Positions 9,512-18,432 of a stretch of DNA of 64,000 bases are shown one piece after another. The translations under genes and the position numbers were made by a program. Origin of the DNA: Marinobacter sp. Arc7-DN-1. GTDB lineage: Bacteria > Pseudomonadota > Gammaproteobacteria > Pseudomonadales > Oleiphilaceae. The stretch's first letter is position 1. Each line of letters opens with the position of its first letter. Location of the stretch: the NCBI RefSeq assembly GCF_003441595.1, contig NZ_CP031848.1, forward strand, positions 2,914,001-2,978,000, read 5' to 3'. Under the pieces are notes generated by a model. It worked only from the letters and a program-made list of their open reading frames with translations. It did no database searches and was not told the DNA's origin.

Positions 9512-10927
9512 ATGAGAGAACTGAGCAAGAACTACATCAACGGCCAGTGGGTTTCCTGGACCGGCGAGATGATCGATGTTCACGAAGCCGGCACCGGCGA
9601 GGTCATTGCCCGGGTGCCCGCGTCCGGCCCTGGAGAAATGGAACAGGCGGTTGCGGCGGCGGACGCTGCTTTTGGCAACTGGTCCGAGAGCACGCTTGAG
9701 CAGCGTATTAAGGTGCTGGAGCAGCTGCACGCGGGCCTCAAAGAACGCGCTCCCGAAATTGCCGAAACCGTCTGCCGGGAAGTGGGCATGCCGATCAAAC
9801 TGGCTGCCCCGATCCAGGCGGGCATGCCGGCCGCTGTGACCAAGAGCTACCTGAAGATGCTGCCGGACTTCCCGTTTACCGAACAGTCCGGCAACTCCGA
9901 AGTGCAGTACGCGCCGGTGGGTGTGGTGGGCTGTATCACCCCCTGGAACTATCCCCTGCACCAGGTGATCCTGAAAGTCGTACCTGCGATTGCGGCCGGT
10001 TGCACGGTGGTGCTCAAGCCGTCGGAAGTTGCACCCCAGACCGCTTATATTCTCGCCGAGATCCTGGACGGTACCGACCTGCCCAAGGGTGTCTTCAACA
10101 TGGTGTGTGGTCTGGGACAGACCGTCGGCGACACTCTGATAAAGCATCCGGATGTGCGCATGGTGTCCTTCACCGGCTCCACCCGGACCGGGCATCAGAT
10201 AGGCCACGCTGCCGCGGAGGATTTCAAGCGGATTGCCCTGGAGATGGGGGGTAAGTCCGCCTCGGTCATCCTTCCGGACGCCGACCTGGCCGCAGCGGTC
10301 AAGGGCACCGTGAACAACTGCCTGCTGAATTCGGGTCAGACCTGCACCGCACTGACCCGCATGCTGGTGCCGGCCGACAAGCACGACGAAGCCTGCGAAC
10401 TGGCCGCTGCTGCTGTGGCGAAAATGACCCCCGGCAACCCGCTGGAAGAAACCACCCGTCTTGGCCCACTGGCTTCCGCGCAGCAGCGTGACAAGGTGAT
10501 CGATTACATCAAGTTGGGCATCGAGGACGGCGCCACACTGATTGCCGGCGGTCCGGAAGCCCCGGAAGGGTGTGATAAAGGCTACTTTGTGAAGGCCACG
10601 GTCTTCGGCGACGTGAAACCTGACAGCCGCATTGCCCAGGAGGAAATCTTCGGGCCGGTGTTGTGCGTCATTCCCTACAAGGATGAGACGGACGCCATTA
10701 GAATCGCCAATGGTACCCGCTATGGTCTCTCCGGAGCCGTATGGTCCGCGGATGCCGGCAAGGCGAAGACAATTGCCGGCAAACTGCGCACCGGCCAGGT
10801 ATTCGTCAACGGTGGCGCGTTCAACACCATGGCGCCGTTTGGCGGCTTCGGGCATTCGGGCATCGGCCGCGAGTTTGGTAAGTGGGGGCTTGAAGAGTTC
10901 CTGGAAGTTCGGTCGCTGCAGCTATAG
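9512..10927 (+). CDS. NAD(P)-dependent aldehyde dehydrogenase
   Basis: This 471-residue enzyme oxidises an aldehyde to the acid. Family motifs are in order: GVVGCITPWNYPL, VVLKPSEVAP, the cofactor-binding SFTGSTRTG, LEMGGKS with the general-base glutamate (near residue 250), NSGQTCTA with the catalytic cysteine (near residue 284), and EEIFGPVL. The ATG at 9512 has AGGGGA about 5 bases upstream, so a TTG six codons earlier is not used. The relic of an alcohol dehydrogenase just upstream suggests an alcohol-to-acid pathway. A TetR-family regulator lies downstream on the other strand. The substrate cannot be told from sequence. Confidence 0.85.
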   Translation: MRELSKNYINGQWVSWTGEMIDVHEAGTGEVIARVPASGPGEMEQAVAAADAAFGNWSESTLEQRIKVLEQLHAGLKERAPEIAETVCREVGMPIKLAAPIQAGMPAAVTKSYLKMLPDFPFTEQSGNSEVQYAPVGVVGCITPWNYPLHQVILKVVPAIAAGCTVVLKPSEVAPQTAYILAEILDGTDLPKGVFNMVCGLGQTVGDTLIKHPDVRMVSFTGSTRTGHQIGHAAAEDFKRIALEMGGKSASVILPDADLAAAVKGTVNNCLLNSGQTCTALTRMLVPADKHDEACELAAAAVAKMTPGNPLEETTRLGPLASAQQRDKVIDYIKLGIEDGATLIAGGPEAPEGCDKGYFVKATVFGDVKPDSRIAQEEIFGPVLCVIPYKDETDAIRIANGTRYGLSGAVWSADAGKAKTIAGKLRTGQVFVNGGAFNTMAPFGGFGHSGIGREFGKWGLEEFLEVRSLQL

Positions 10928-10936
10928 TACGAACAT

Positions 10937-10966
10937 GGGGTCAGATGAAAGCCTTCATCTGACCCC
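10937..10966. repeat. REP-like palindrome, copy 2
   Basis: Same 30-bp element as at 9362, with one central change (AGCC instead of AGCT). It begins 10 bases after the aldehyde dehydrogenase stop. With its flanks (GAACAT before, GCC[C/T]TCA after) it is a near-exact direct repeat of copy 3, starting 80 bases away. Confidence 0.75.
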
Positions 10967-11016
10967 GCCCTCAGCCGACCAGCCTGCAAATTCACGCGAA
11001 CATGGGGTCCGAACAT

Positions 11017-11046
11017 GGGGTCAGATGAAAGCTTTCATCTGACCCC
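11017..11046. repeat. REP-like palindrome, copy 3
   Basis: Identical to copy 1 in the 30-bp core. A truncated extra piece, CGAACATGGGGTC, lies just before it at about 10998-11010, suggesting repeated duplication or slippage at this site between the aldehyde dehydrogenase and TetR genes. Confidence 0.75.
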
Positions 11047-11069
11047 GCCTTCACGACCAGCTCCCGACG

Positions 11070-11651
11070 TCAGGCCTTCCCTCCAAGCAAAATCCGCACA
11101 GCCGTACAGGCATCCTCCAGCTCCTCATCCCGGGGGTCGCGGCCGCCGATTATGTCGCTGTACAAGCAGGATTCCGCCAGCCGCACCATGAAGTAGGACA
11201 GGCTGTCGATATTCATCGGCGGGTTGATATGCCCGGCCGCCACCTGCTCCTTCAGCATCCGGGTGTTGGCTTCCACCGTGCGGGTGTGCAGGACAGACTG
11301 GGAAGATGTCAGGATTTTCAGGGCGTACTCAGGGTCCTGATTGATGAAGCGCCGAAGCGGCTCAAAGTGCAGGATGGTGGAGTTGGTGCGGCGGTAAACG
11401 CCGACAATAAAATCCACGCCGTCACCGGGTGTTTTTTCCAGCGCTTCCAACCGCAGAGGATCGTAGAGGGACCAGAGAACCTCTCCGATCAGCAGGTCCT
11501 TGTTGCCGACCCAGCGGAACAGGGTGGCCCGGCCAATTCCGAGTTCGTCAGACAGAGATGCCAGGTGAATGCGCTCACCCTTGAGCCACATGCGCCGTGC
11601 CCGCTTGAACGCATCCGCGGGTGTCGCCCTGCTTATGGTTTTGTCTGCCAC
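11070..11651 (-). CDS. TetR-type transcriptional regulator (QsdR-like)
   Basis: The 193-residue protein has a TetR-type helix-turn-helix in its first 60 residues (LASLSDELGIGRATLFRWVGNKDLLI) and an all-helical ligand domain. The phrase RMWLKGERIHLASLSDELGIG resembles the QsdR branch of the family. It faces away from the two-component system at 11813 and ends against the palindrome cluster behind the aldehyde dehydrogenase. A regulatory link to that dehydrogenase is plausible from position only. Confidence 0.75.
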   Translation of the reverse strand: MADKTISRATPADAFKRARRMWLKGERIHLASLSDELGIGRATLFRWVGNKDLLIGEVLWSLYDPLRLEALEKTPGDGVDFIVGVYRRTNSTILHFEPLRRFINQDPEYALKILTSSQSVLHTRTVEANTRMLKEQVAAGHINPPMNIDSLSYFMVRLAESCLYSDIIGGRDPRDEELEDACTAVRILLGGKA

Positions 11652-11812
11652 TGGAACCTCGTGCCGTAATTTCGATTCATTCTAACGACTAAACATGGAG
11701 GCCGCTATGCAGGCCCGGAAACGGGGCTGTGATGGTTTTGTGAACTTTTCAGCCTACACTCCCCTTTGAATAGCAGTGAAAGCCACCGGTGGTTACAACG
11801 AGTCCGGAGATC

Positions 11813-12514
11813 ATGACAAGAACCGTACTGATTATTGAGGACAACCCCGGCATCGGAGAGCTGGTCCGCATGCAGGTATCGGACCTGGGTATGAAGGCGG
11901 TCCTGATGGATCGGGGCGACACCGGTCTGGAGCGTTTCCGTGAGGGCGGCATCGATCTGGTGATTCTGGATCTGATGCTGCCCGGGCTGGATGGTCTGGC
12001 GGTGTGCCGGGAGATCCGGGCCGAAGGTGGCTACGTGCCGGTGCTGATGCTGACGGCCAAAAGTACCGAGCTCGACCGTGTTCTGGGGCTTGAAATGGGG
12101 GCGGATGATTACCTCACCAAGCCGTTCAGCGTGGCTGAGCTGTCGGCCCGCATCAAGGCGCTCTTTCGGCGTGTGGACGCCCTTTCCTCCCATCGTGCTT
12201 CCGACAATGACGCCCGAGAAATCGAAGTCGACGGGCTGCGTATCGACCCTGTCCGCAGACGGGTCTTTATGCAGGCGGTGGAAGTGGAACTCACCGCCCG
12301 GGAGTTCGATCTGCTCTGGCACTTTGCCAGCCATCGGGGCCGGGTGTTCAGCCGGGCGCAACTGCTGGATGCGGTCTGGGGCTACAACCACGAAGGCTAC
12401 GAGCATACCGTGAATACCCATATCAACCGCCTGCGCAACAAGATTGAAACTGATCCCGCCGCCCCCCGGTATGTGCAGACCGTTTGGGGCGTTGGGTACC
12501 GGTTCATGGATTAA
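11813..12514 (+). CDS. OmpR-family response regulator
   Basis: This 233-residue DNA-binding regulator has a receiver domain with the acidic pair at IIEDN, the phospho-acceptor aspartate in LVILDLMLPG (near residue 53), and the conserved lysine in DDYLTKPF. The C-terminal winged helix carries LTAREFDLLWHFASHRGRVFSR and HINRLRNKIE. GGAGA lies just before the ATG at 11813. A GTG 24 bases upstream is an alternative start. The histidine kinase follows three bases after the stop and an exported methionine sulfoxide reductase follows that, suggesting a response to oxidative damage in the cell envelope. Confidence 0.87.
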   Translation: MTRTVLIIEDNPGIGELVRMQVSDLGMKAVLMDRGDTGLERFREGGIDLVILDLMLPGLDGLAVCREIRAEGGYVPVLMLTAKSTELDRVLGLEMGADDYLTKPFSVAELSARIKALFRRVDALSSHRASDNDAREIEVDGLRIDPVRRRVFMQAVEVELTAREFDLLWHFASHRGRVFSRAQLLDAVWGYNHEGYEHTVNTHINRLRNKIETDPAAPRYVQTVWGVGYRFMD

Positions 12515-12516
12515 TC

Positions 12517-14001
12517 ATGGCTCTGTCGGTGTTCCGAACGCTCTATGCCCGGCTGGCAATTGGCCTGTTCCTTCTGCTGTTGGTGGTGGGGGGGCTGTTT
12601 ACCTTCCTGAGCCTGGCCTCGGTCCGGGAGTATTCCGCGGCGGTGAGCCATCAGCTCAATCGCGATCTGGCCCGTAACCTGGTGTCAGATCGCAACCTGG
12701 TTACCGACGGCAAGCTCAACCGGGATGCCCTCAGGCAGTTGTTCGAACTGTACATGACCATCAATCCAAGCATTGAGATTTACCTGTTGGACAGGGAGGG
12801 GCAGATCCTTTCCTATTCCGCCGACCCGGACAAGATCAAGCGTAACCGGGTTTCCCTGGAACCGATCCGGACCCTTTTGGAAAATCCGGAGGCCTACCCG
12901 CTGCCCGGTGACGACCCCCGCAGCCATGACCGGCACAAGGTGTTCTCGGTAACGCCTGTCCCTTCCGCAGAGGATCCCACCGGCTACCTGTATGTGGTGC
13001 TTCGGGGAGAGGAATACGATCTGGCCGAAAGCATGGTGCACAGCGACCGGTTACTGCAGATGGGGGCCGGAGCTCTGGCGGTGAGCCTGGTTGTCGGACT
13101 GCTTGCGGGCCTGGTGTTTTTCCGCCTGCTGACCCGTCGGTTGTCCCGACTGACCGAGCGGGTTGAGGCCTTTGAGAGCGGCATGTCTCCTGAACGAACG
13201 CCCGCAGTCGACGGTAAAGGCGACGATATCGATTACCTGACCGCCAGGTTTGACCAGATGGCGGGGCGCATTGCCGCGCAACTGGACCAGTTGAAAGACA
13301 AGGACGCCCAGCGCCGCCAACTGGTAGCCCAGGTGTCTCACGACCTGCGCACCCCCCTGGCGTCGATCCAGGGCTACATTGAGGCGTTACGCCTTAAGCA
13401 GGATACCCTGAGTGGCGATGAGCGCGCCCGGTTTCTCGATGTGGCACTGGCGGAAACTCACCGGCTCGGACGCCTGGTGGAAGAACTGTTTGAGCTGGCA
13501 GCCCTGGATGCCCGGGAAAAGCAGCCCACACCCGAGCCGTTCGTGGTTGCCGAACTGCTGCACGATGTGGTGCAGAAACACCGGCCCGAAGCCGAACACG
13601 CCGGCGTGTCCCTGTCCATTGTCGAGGTTGCTCCTGTGCGGGTTCTGGCCGACATCGCCATGACCGAGCGGGTACTGGATAACCTGATAGGAAATGCCAT
13701 CAACCATTCGCCCAGGGCCAGCGAGATCACCCTTGGCGTCGCCGCCAGGGAGCATGGCGCGGAGATTACCGTGGCTGATGCCGGCCCCGGTATTGACGCG
13801 GCCGATATGGATCACCTGTTCGAACCTTTCTATCAGGCCCCTGGCTCCTCTCGCATCGGCCACGCCGGGCTCGGCCTGGCCATTGCCCAGCGGATGGTAT
13901 CCCTGCAGCAGGGCCGGCTCTCGGTCCGCAGTGACACCGGCGCTGTTTTCTCTGTCTGGCTTCCGCTGGCGGATGAGCCAGAGGGTGCCGCCGGTAAATA
14001 A
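12517..14001 (+). CDS. Sensor histidine kinase
   Basis: The 494-residue membrane kinase has a first transmembrane segment at about residues 10-32, a periplasmic sensor of roughly 145 residues, a second transmembrane segment near 180-200, HAMP, and the dimerisation helix VSHDLRTPLASIQGYIEAL with the phospho-accepting histidine. An ATPase domain with DNLIGNAINHS and GLGLAIAQ completes it. It starts three bases after the response regulator stop, so the two form an operon. The sensor domain has no motif I can name. Confidence 0.87.
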   Translation: MALSVFRTLYARLAIGLFLLLLVVGGLFTFLSLASVREYSAAVSHQLNRDLARNLVSDRNLVTDGKLNRDALRQLFELYMTINPSIEIYLLDREGQILSYSADPDKIKRNRVSLEPIRTLLENPEAYPLPGDDPRSHDRHKVFSVTPVPSAEDPTGYLYVVLRGEEYDLAESMVHSDRLLQMGAGALAVSLVVGLLAGLVFFRLLTRRLSRLTERVEAFESGMSPERTPAVDGKGDDIDYLTARFDQMAGRIAAQLDQLKDKDAQRRQLVAQVSHDLRTPLASIQGYIEALRLKQDTLSGDERARFLDVALAETHRLGRLVEELFELAALDAREKQPTPEPFVVAELLHDVVQKHRPEAEHAGVSLSIVEVAPVRVLADIAMTERVLDNLIGNAINHSPRASEITLGVAAREHGAEITVADAGPGIDAADMDHLFEPFYQAPGSSRIGHAGLGLAIAQRMVSLQQGRLSVRSDTGAVFSVWLPLADEPEGAAGK

Positions 14002-14095
14002 TCCACGATGTTATGGATTCGTGACAACTACCGAACGCTTTCGTGAATCCGGGGCGGTACGCTGTCGGCATGGAATCACGTAGAGGAGAGTTATC

Positions 14096-15280
14096 ATGAA
14101 ACGCACGATTACGGGTATGTTGGCCGCCTTGGCGCTGGTGTCTTTCGGTGGCCTGTTTGCGGCTTACGCGACCGCTGACAAGCAGGATCGCAAAGACACA
14201 GAATTCGCACCGGATGATCCCGGGCTGGCGGTGGCCACCTTTGCCGGCGGCTGTTTCTGGTGTGTCGAGGCCGGTTACGAAAAGATCCCCGGCGTGGTCG
14301 AGGCGGTCTCGGGTTACGCCGGTGGCGATGAACAGAATCCCACCTACCAGCAGGTCTCGTCTGGCCGCACTGGCCACACCGAAGCAGTCCAGGTGTATTA
14401 CGACCCGGAGAAAATGACCTACGAAGGTCTGCTGGCCGGGCTGTGGCGGATGATGAATCCGACCGACATCAAGGGTCAGTTTGTGGACCGGGGTCGGCAG
14501 TACCGCCCGGCGATCTTCTACCACAACGATGAGCAGAAGCGCCTGGCGGAGGCGGCCAGGCAGGCGCTTGAGGCATCAGGTATCTACGACAACCCGGTGC
14601 TGATTGAAATTGTGCCGTTGAAAACCTTTTATCCGGCAGAGAAGTACCACCAGGACTATTACAAGAAAAATCCGATTCGCTATAACTTCTACACCTTCAA
14701 TTCAGGCCGTTATCAGTTTATCGAGAAGGTGTATGGTGAAGACTACGAACTGGACTTTTCCCGATTCAGGCCGGCAGCCATGGCGACCGGCGAGGCGGAC
14801 CCGGGCTTTGATCGCCAGAGCTTTGTGAAGCCTGATCAGAAAACCCTGAAACAGCGGCTGACCGATAGGCAGTATGAGGTCACCCAGGAAGACGGCACCG
14901 AACCGGCATTCAATAACCCGTACTGGGACAACAAGCGGGCGGGCCTGTATGTGGATATTGTCTCAGGTGAGCCCCTGTTCTCCTCCCGGGACAAATACAC
15001 ATCCGGCACCGGCTGGCCCAGCTTTACCCGTCCCATCACGCCGGATGCGGTGGTTGAGCGGGATGACAGCTCATTCTTCACGAGCCGGACGGAAATTCGC
15101 AGCCGCTACGCGGACTCCCACCTGGGCCATGTGTTCAACGATGGCCCGGCCCCCACGGGACTGCGCTATTGCATGAATTCCGCTGCCATGAAGTTCATTC
15201 CCCTGGAGGACATGGCTTCGGCGGGTTATGGCGAATGGATCAACGAGGTCCAACCCAAGGCCGATATGGCCAGTCAGTAG
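14096..15280 (+). CDS. msrAB: Exported bifunctional peptide methionine sulfoxide reductase MsrA-MsrB
   Basis: This 394-residue fusion repairs both S- and R-methionine sulfoxide in proteins. A signal-peptide-like N-terminus (residues 1-27) sends it out of the cytoplasm. The MsrA domain (about 45-210) has [13 protein letters not shown] with the catalytic cysteine. The MsrB domain (about 255-380) has [22 protein letters not shown] and [12 protein letters not shown] with its cysteine. The CxxC zinc ligands of many MsrB proteins are absent: the segment reads [12 protein letters not shown], as in the PilB-type zinc-free form. GAGGAGAG lies about 6 bases before the ATG. The two-component system upstream probably controls it. 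Confidence 0.9.
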   Translation: MKRTITGMLAALALVSFGGLFAAYATADKQDRKDTEFAPDDPGLAVATFAGGCFWCVEAGYEKIPGVVEAVSGYAGGDEQNPTYQQVSSGRTGHTEAVQVYYDPEKMTYEGLLAGLWRMMNPTDIKGQFVDRGRQYRPAIFYHNDEQKRLAEAARQALEASGIYDNPVLIEIVPLKTFYPAEKYHQDYYKKNPIRYNFYTFNSGRYQFIEKVYGEDYELDFSRFRPAAMATGEADPGFDRQSFVKPDQKTLKQRLTDRQYEVTQEDGTEPAFNNPYWDNKRAGLYVDIVSGEPLFSSRDKYTSGTGWPSFTRPITPDAVVERDDSSFFTSRTEIRSRYADSHLGHVFNDGPAPTGLRYCMNSAAMKFIPLEDMASAGYGEWINEVQPKADMASQ

Positions 15281-15322
15281 CCGGGCCGGACGCCCAGGCG
15301 GCGGGATTGGGGCATCTGGGAA

Positions 15323-15350
15323 GGTTGGATTGGCGCAGCGTAATCCGACA
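15323..15350. repeat. Imperfect hairpin between convergent genes
   Basis: TTGGATT and AATCCGA pair imperfectly around a GC-rich loop containing GGCGCAGCGT. Sequences of this kind are common dispersed elements in gammaproteobacteria. It lies between the convergent msrAB and exonuclease genes and may serve as a weak terminator. Confidence 0.35.
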
Positions 15351-15356
15351 ATAAGG

Positions 15357-16085
15357 CTACAGCCAGAGATCGCCAATCGCCGTTTGCCGGCTGAAGTGAT
15401 GCAACACCTGGGCCTGCAACAACTCCGCCGTGGCAATGGCATCGATCAGCGCGTTGTGGGCCGCGTAATGGGGCAGCCCATAACGCAGCCTGCTGTCCGC
15501 TAACCTGATCGATACCGGACATTTCCCCAGGAATCGCTGCCACATGGTAGGTTGGCGGTTCGGGTGCAGGTGGGCCTCAATGGCCATGGTGTCGAGGACC
15601 GGAAAGCGGATGCCTTCACCAAGCCGCCACTTCAGCGCCACATCCAGGAACGGTCGTTCGATATTCCGGTAGTGGACAACAGGGACACGGCCACTCAGGC
15701 AGGCAAACAGATCCTCAAGAATGTCTTCCAGATCCGGTGCCTTGTCGATATCGCTGTGGGTGATGCCGTGGATGGCAATGGAGGTCTGGTGCAGGGGCAG
15801 TTTCGGGCGCACGATCCAGTGCCTGGCCTCGGCCAACCGGATCCCGTCCAGCGTGAAGGGCACCAGACCGATACTGACAATCGAGTTCTGGTTGGCATCG
15901 AGGCCTGTGGTCTCAAAGTCGACAGCCACCAACGGAACCTCTGACAGCGGCGTATCGGGCGATACGCATCCGCTCTCGTAAAAAGCTTTCAGAAGCGGTG
16001 ACTTACTCTGGTCGGCCATGGCCTGATACTGCTCCGGCCATGGCAGGCTGGTGAGGGAGTGTTCAGCCCGCGAGTCATCAGACAT
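15357..16085 (-). CDS. DEDDh-type 3'-5' exonuclease
   Basis: The 242-residue protein belongs to the DnaQ-like exonucleases. Motif Exo I is VAVDFETTGLD (near residue 54, Asp and Glu ligands), Exo II lies near HYRNIERPFLDVAL, and Exo III is HNALIDAIATAELL with its His and Asp. It has an N-terminal extension of about 45 residues before Exo I. It overlaps the end of the upstream cNMP/CBS/DUF294 gene by 8 bases, so the two are translated together. That pairing recurs in many proteobacteria. Substrate and pathway are unknown. It is not the replicative epsilon subunit by context. Confidence 0.8.
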   Translation of the reverse strand: MSDDSRAEHSLTSLPWPEQYQAMADQSKSPLLKAFYESGCVSPDTPLSEVPLVAVDFETTGLDANQNSIVSIGLVPFTLDGIRLAEARHWIVRPKLPLHQTSIAIHGITHSDIDKAPDLEDILEDLFACLSGRVPVVHYRNIERPFLDVALKWRLGEGIRFPVLDTMAIEAHLHPNRQPTMWQRFLGKCPVSIRLADSRLRYGLPHYAAHNALIDAIATAELLQAQVLHHFSRQTAIGDLWL

Positions 16086-17952
16086 TGCGGGTCACCTGGG
16101 TGTTGTACCGGAATTTCAGGAATTTCTGGGCATTACTGACCACCTGGAAGGCATCCTTGAGGTGGCTGCGCTCAAAGGGTGACAGGTCTTCCGGCCGGAC
16201 ATTGTTGTCCGGCTCCCGCCCCGCCTCAATGGCCAGGGCCTGGTGTCGTATCCGGACAATCGAAATGAATTCCAGGGCGTCCCGAAGGTTGCCGAGATCA
16301 TCGTCCAGCAGCAGCTTGGTATTGCCGATGGCTTTCAGCCGCTCGAAGGAATTCTGGGCCCGGGAGCCGCAGGCCAGGGCGTGGACCCGGATCAGGTCCG
16401 ACAGCGGAGCGGTGCCCCGGCGTTTGAGGTTGAAGGTTTTCTGCTGTTTGCCGTCCTCTTCCAGCACAAAGGTGCGGAAAAAGCCGATGGGCGGTGTCCG
16501 GTTCAGGGCGTTGCGGGCCAGGAGTGACAGGAACCGCTGGCTGTTGCTGGCCTTGTCGGCCACCAGGGTTTTCAGCTGCTCGGCAAATTCGGTCTGGCCA
16601 TAGATGCCGTCCAGATCGAAGAAGATGTTGCTGTTGAGCAGGGCCTGGGCCTTCGGGTTGTCAATCCAGTCGGTGAAGTAGCCTTTCCACACCCGCAGCG
16701 GCTGCCGCCACTTCTGGTTGGTGGCCATGATATCGCCGGTGCAGTAGGTGTATCCGCATTCGGCCAGTCCGTCACTGACAAATTTCGCCAGCGCCAGGAA
16801 ATACTCATCGTGCTGTTCGGGAACAAACCCGTCGTCCAGGATCATGGCGTTGTCCTGGTCCGTCACTACCAGTTGCTCATCACGGGCCATGGAACCCAGG
16901 GCCATGAAACAGTAGGGAACCGGGGGCGGGCCGAGTTTTTCCTCGCCCAGCTCAAGCAGCCTCTGGGTAAAGCTGCGCCCGATTCCGGCCATGGCACTGC
17001 CGATCATGTGGGAATTGGCGTCTTCGTTTACCATCCGCACGAAACTGTCGCGCACATCCCGGCTGATCTTCCTCAGGCCTTTAACATCCTGCTGATGGTA
17101 GATATTGCTGACCAGGTAAAGGCTGCTCTGGCTCTCGTATTTCACAATGTCGGACAGGGCGATCACGCCCCGCACCTCGTCCCGATCCATCACGGGGAGG
17201 TGGTGCACATTGTTGTGAAGCATGGTGAGCATGGCTTCGAAGATGAAGGCGTTCGAGCGGATGGTGATCAGGTCCTCCGACATGATGTCACTGATGGGTG
17301 TCTCCGAGGGCAGGGCTTCGCTGAGCGCACGGGTGCGAAGGTCGCGGTCGGTAATAATGCCCTTTAGCAACGGCTTTTCACCTTCCTCGTCCATCAGTAG
17401 CAGGGCGGAAACGCCATTGTCCGTCATGATCCGGGCGGCTTCCTGGAGCCGGACCGTGCAGGGCGCCGAGACCGGTTCCCGGGCAATCAGGCGGGTGACT
17501 TTTGAGGTCATCAGTTGGTTCGACTTTTCCCGCCGGGAAAGGGCGGATCGCAGGCGGCTGCGGTCCTCGATTTCCACGAAATCGGCAAAATTCTCATCGT
17601 TTTCCCACAGGTAGTGGAAGGTTTCACCGGGGATCTTGTAGATCAGCGTGTCTTCGAGGGCCTTCGCCGGAAACCGCACCTTCTTGCGCATCAGCAGGCC
17701 AAACTGGCCGAATATCTCTCCTTCGCCGATCCGGTTATACAGCTCGCCGGTGCGCCGATAGATCTCCACGGCCCCGCTGCGCACATAGCAAAGCCAGGTG
17801 TTCTGCTCACCGAACTCCAGGATCTGGGTGCCGGCCTTGAAATACACCACCTCAATGCCGCCAACCACCCTGTCGAGCAGCTCCTCGGGCAGCTCGTCAA
17901 ACGGCGGGTACTGCGCCATGTGATTGCGGATGTCGATAAGCTCGGCCTGCAT
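16078..17952 (-). CDS. cNMP-binding / CBS / DUF294 nucleotidyltransferase-like signalling protein
   Basis: This 624-residue cytoplasmic protein has a cyclic-nucleotide-binding fold (about 15-135, with GEGEIFGQFGLL), a CBS pair (about 150-275, with ITDRDLRTRALSE and VIALSDIVKYE), and the DUF294 nucleotidyltransferase-like domain (about 300-450, with MALGSMARDEQLVVTDQDNAM). A helical C-terminal DUF294 domain ends it. The G-S...D-x-D pattern resembles the GlnD-type active site, so uridylyl- or other nucleotidyl-transfer is possible but unproven. A GGGAG motif precedes the start. The exonuclease gene overlaps its end, so they form one operon. It is transcribed away from the B12 operon. Confidence 0.85.
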   Translation of the reverse strand: MQAELIDIRNHMAQYPPFDELPEELLDRVVGGIEVVYFKAGTQILEFGEQNTWLCYVRSGAVEIYRRTGELYNRIGEGEIFGQFGLLMRKKVRFPAKALEDTLIYKIPGETFHYLWENDENFADFVEIEDRSRLRSALSRREKSNQLMTSKVTRLIAREPVSAPCTVRLQEAARIMTDNGVSALLLMDEEGEKPLLKGIITDRDLRTRALSEALPSETPISDIMSEDLITIRSNAFIFEAMLTMLHNNVHHLPVMDRDEVRGVIALSDIVKYESQSSLYLVSNIYHQQDVKGLRKISRDVRDSFVRMVNEDANSHMIGSAMAGIGRSFTQRLLELGEEKLGPPPVPYCFMALGSMARDEQLVVTDQDNAMILDDGFVPEQHDEYFLALAKFVSDGLAECGYTYCTGDIMATNQKWRQPLRVWKGYFTDWIDNPKAQALLNSNIFFDLDGIYGQTEFAEQLKTLVADKASNSQRFLSLLARNALNRTPPIGFFRTFVLEEDGKQQKTFNLKRRGTAPLSDLIRVHALACGSRAQNSFERLKAIGNTKLLLDDDLGNLRDALEFISIVRIRHQALAIEAGREPDNNVRPEDLSPFERSHLKDAFQVVSNAQKFLKFRYNTQVTRNV

Positions 17953-18088
17953 AAAACTCCCTGTTTTGACGGAGGAAAATCAATCTGAGATAAGCAATAT
18001 AGCAGTGGTAGGAAGCAGCGGCCATGTCGACATTTGACGGATCTCATTGACCGCTTTCGTCGGTGTTGCTAGCCTTCCGGTACTTTTT

Positions 18089-18281
18089 TCAGGTGTCCGT
18101 CGCACAGCGCGACGGGTGAAACGGGAAATCGGTGAGCCTGGCATTGCCAGCGCAAGTCCGATGCTGCCCCCGCAACGGTAAGCAGGATAACGGCAATCTG
18201 ATGCGCCACTGTGTCGTCATGGCATGGGAAGGTGATTGCCCGGGAACCTCGGTTCCGCCTGCCAGCCCGGAGACCGGCCTG
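18089..18281 (+). promoter_or_regulatory. Cobalamin riboswitch (B12 element)
   Basis: The leader shows the conserved cobalamin-riboswitch landmarks in order: AGGTGTCCGTCGC...GCGACGGGTGAAACGGGAA, the CCCCCGCAACGGTAA core, GCCACTG followed by GGGAAGG, and the B12 box AGCCCGGAGACCGGCCT at 18264-18280. About 150 bases separate it from the receptor start codon, enough for an expression platform. Binding of adenosylcobalamin would shut down the uptake operon downstream. Confidence 0.93.
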
Positions 18282-18432
18282 GAAAAACACCCGATGTTGC
18301 GGTGGGCGACCTGGGTGGGTGATAGTCCGGTTCCGCTTTCCTGCCACCCGATGACCGCCCGCCCCCTGCTTTCCCGTTCCGCAACAAAACCCAGATTCCT
18401 GCGCGGGTGCGCGCGGTGCGGAGCCACGAATA

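Noticed and set aside
9425..10855. 476-codon minus-strand frame opposite the aldehyde dehydrogenase
   Set aside because: Same reason: antisense frame in GC-rich coding DNA, no recognisable protein features.
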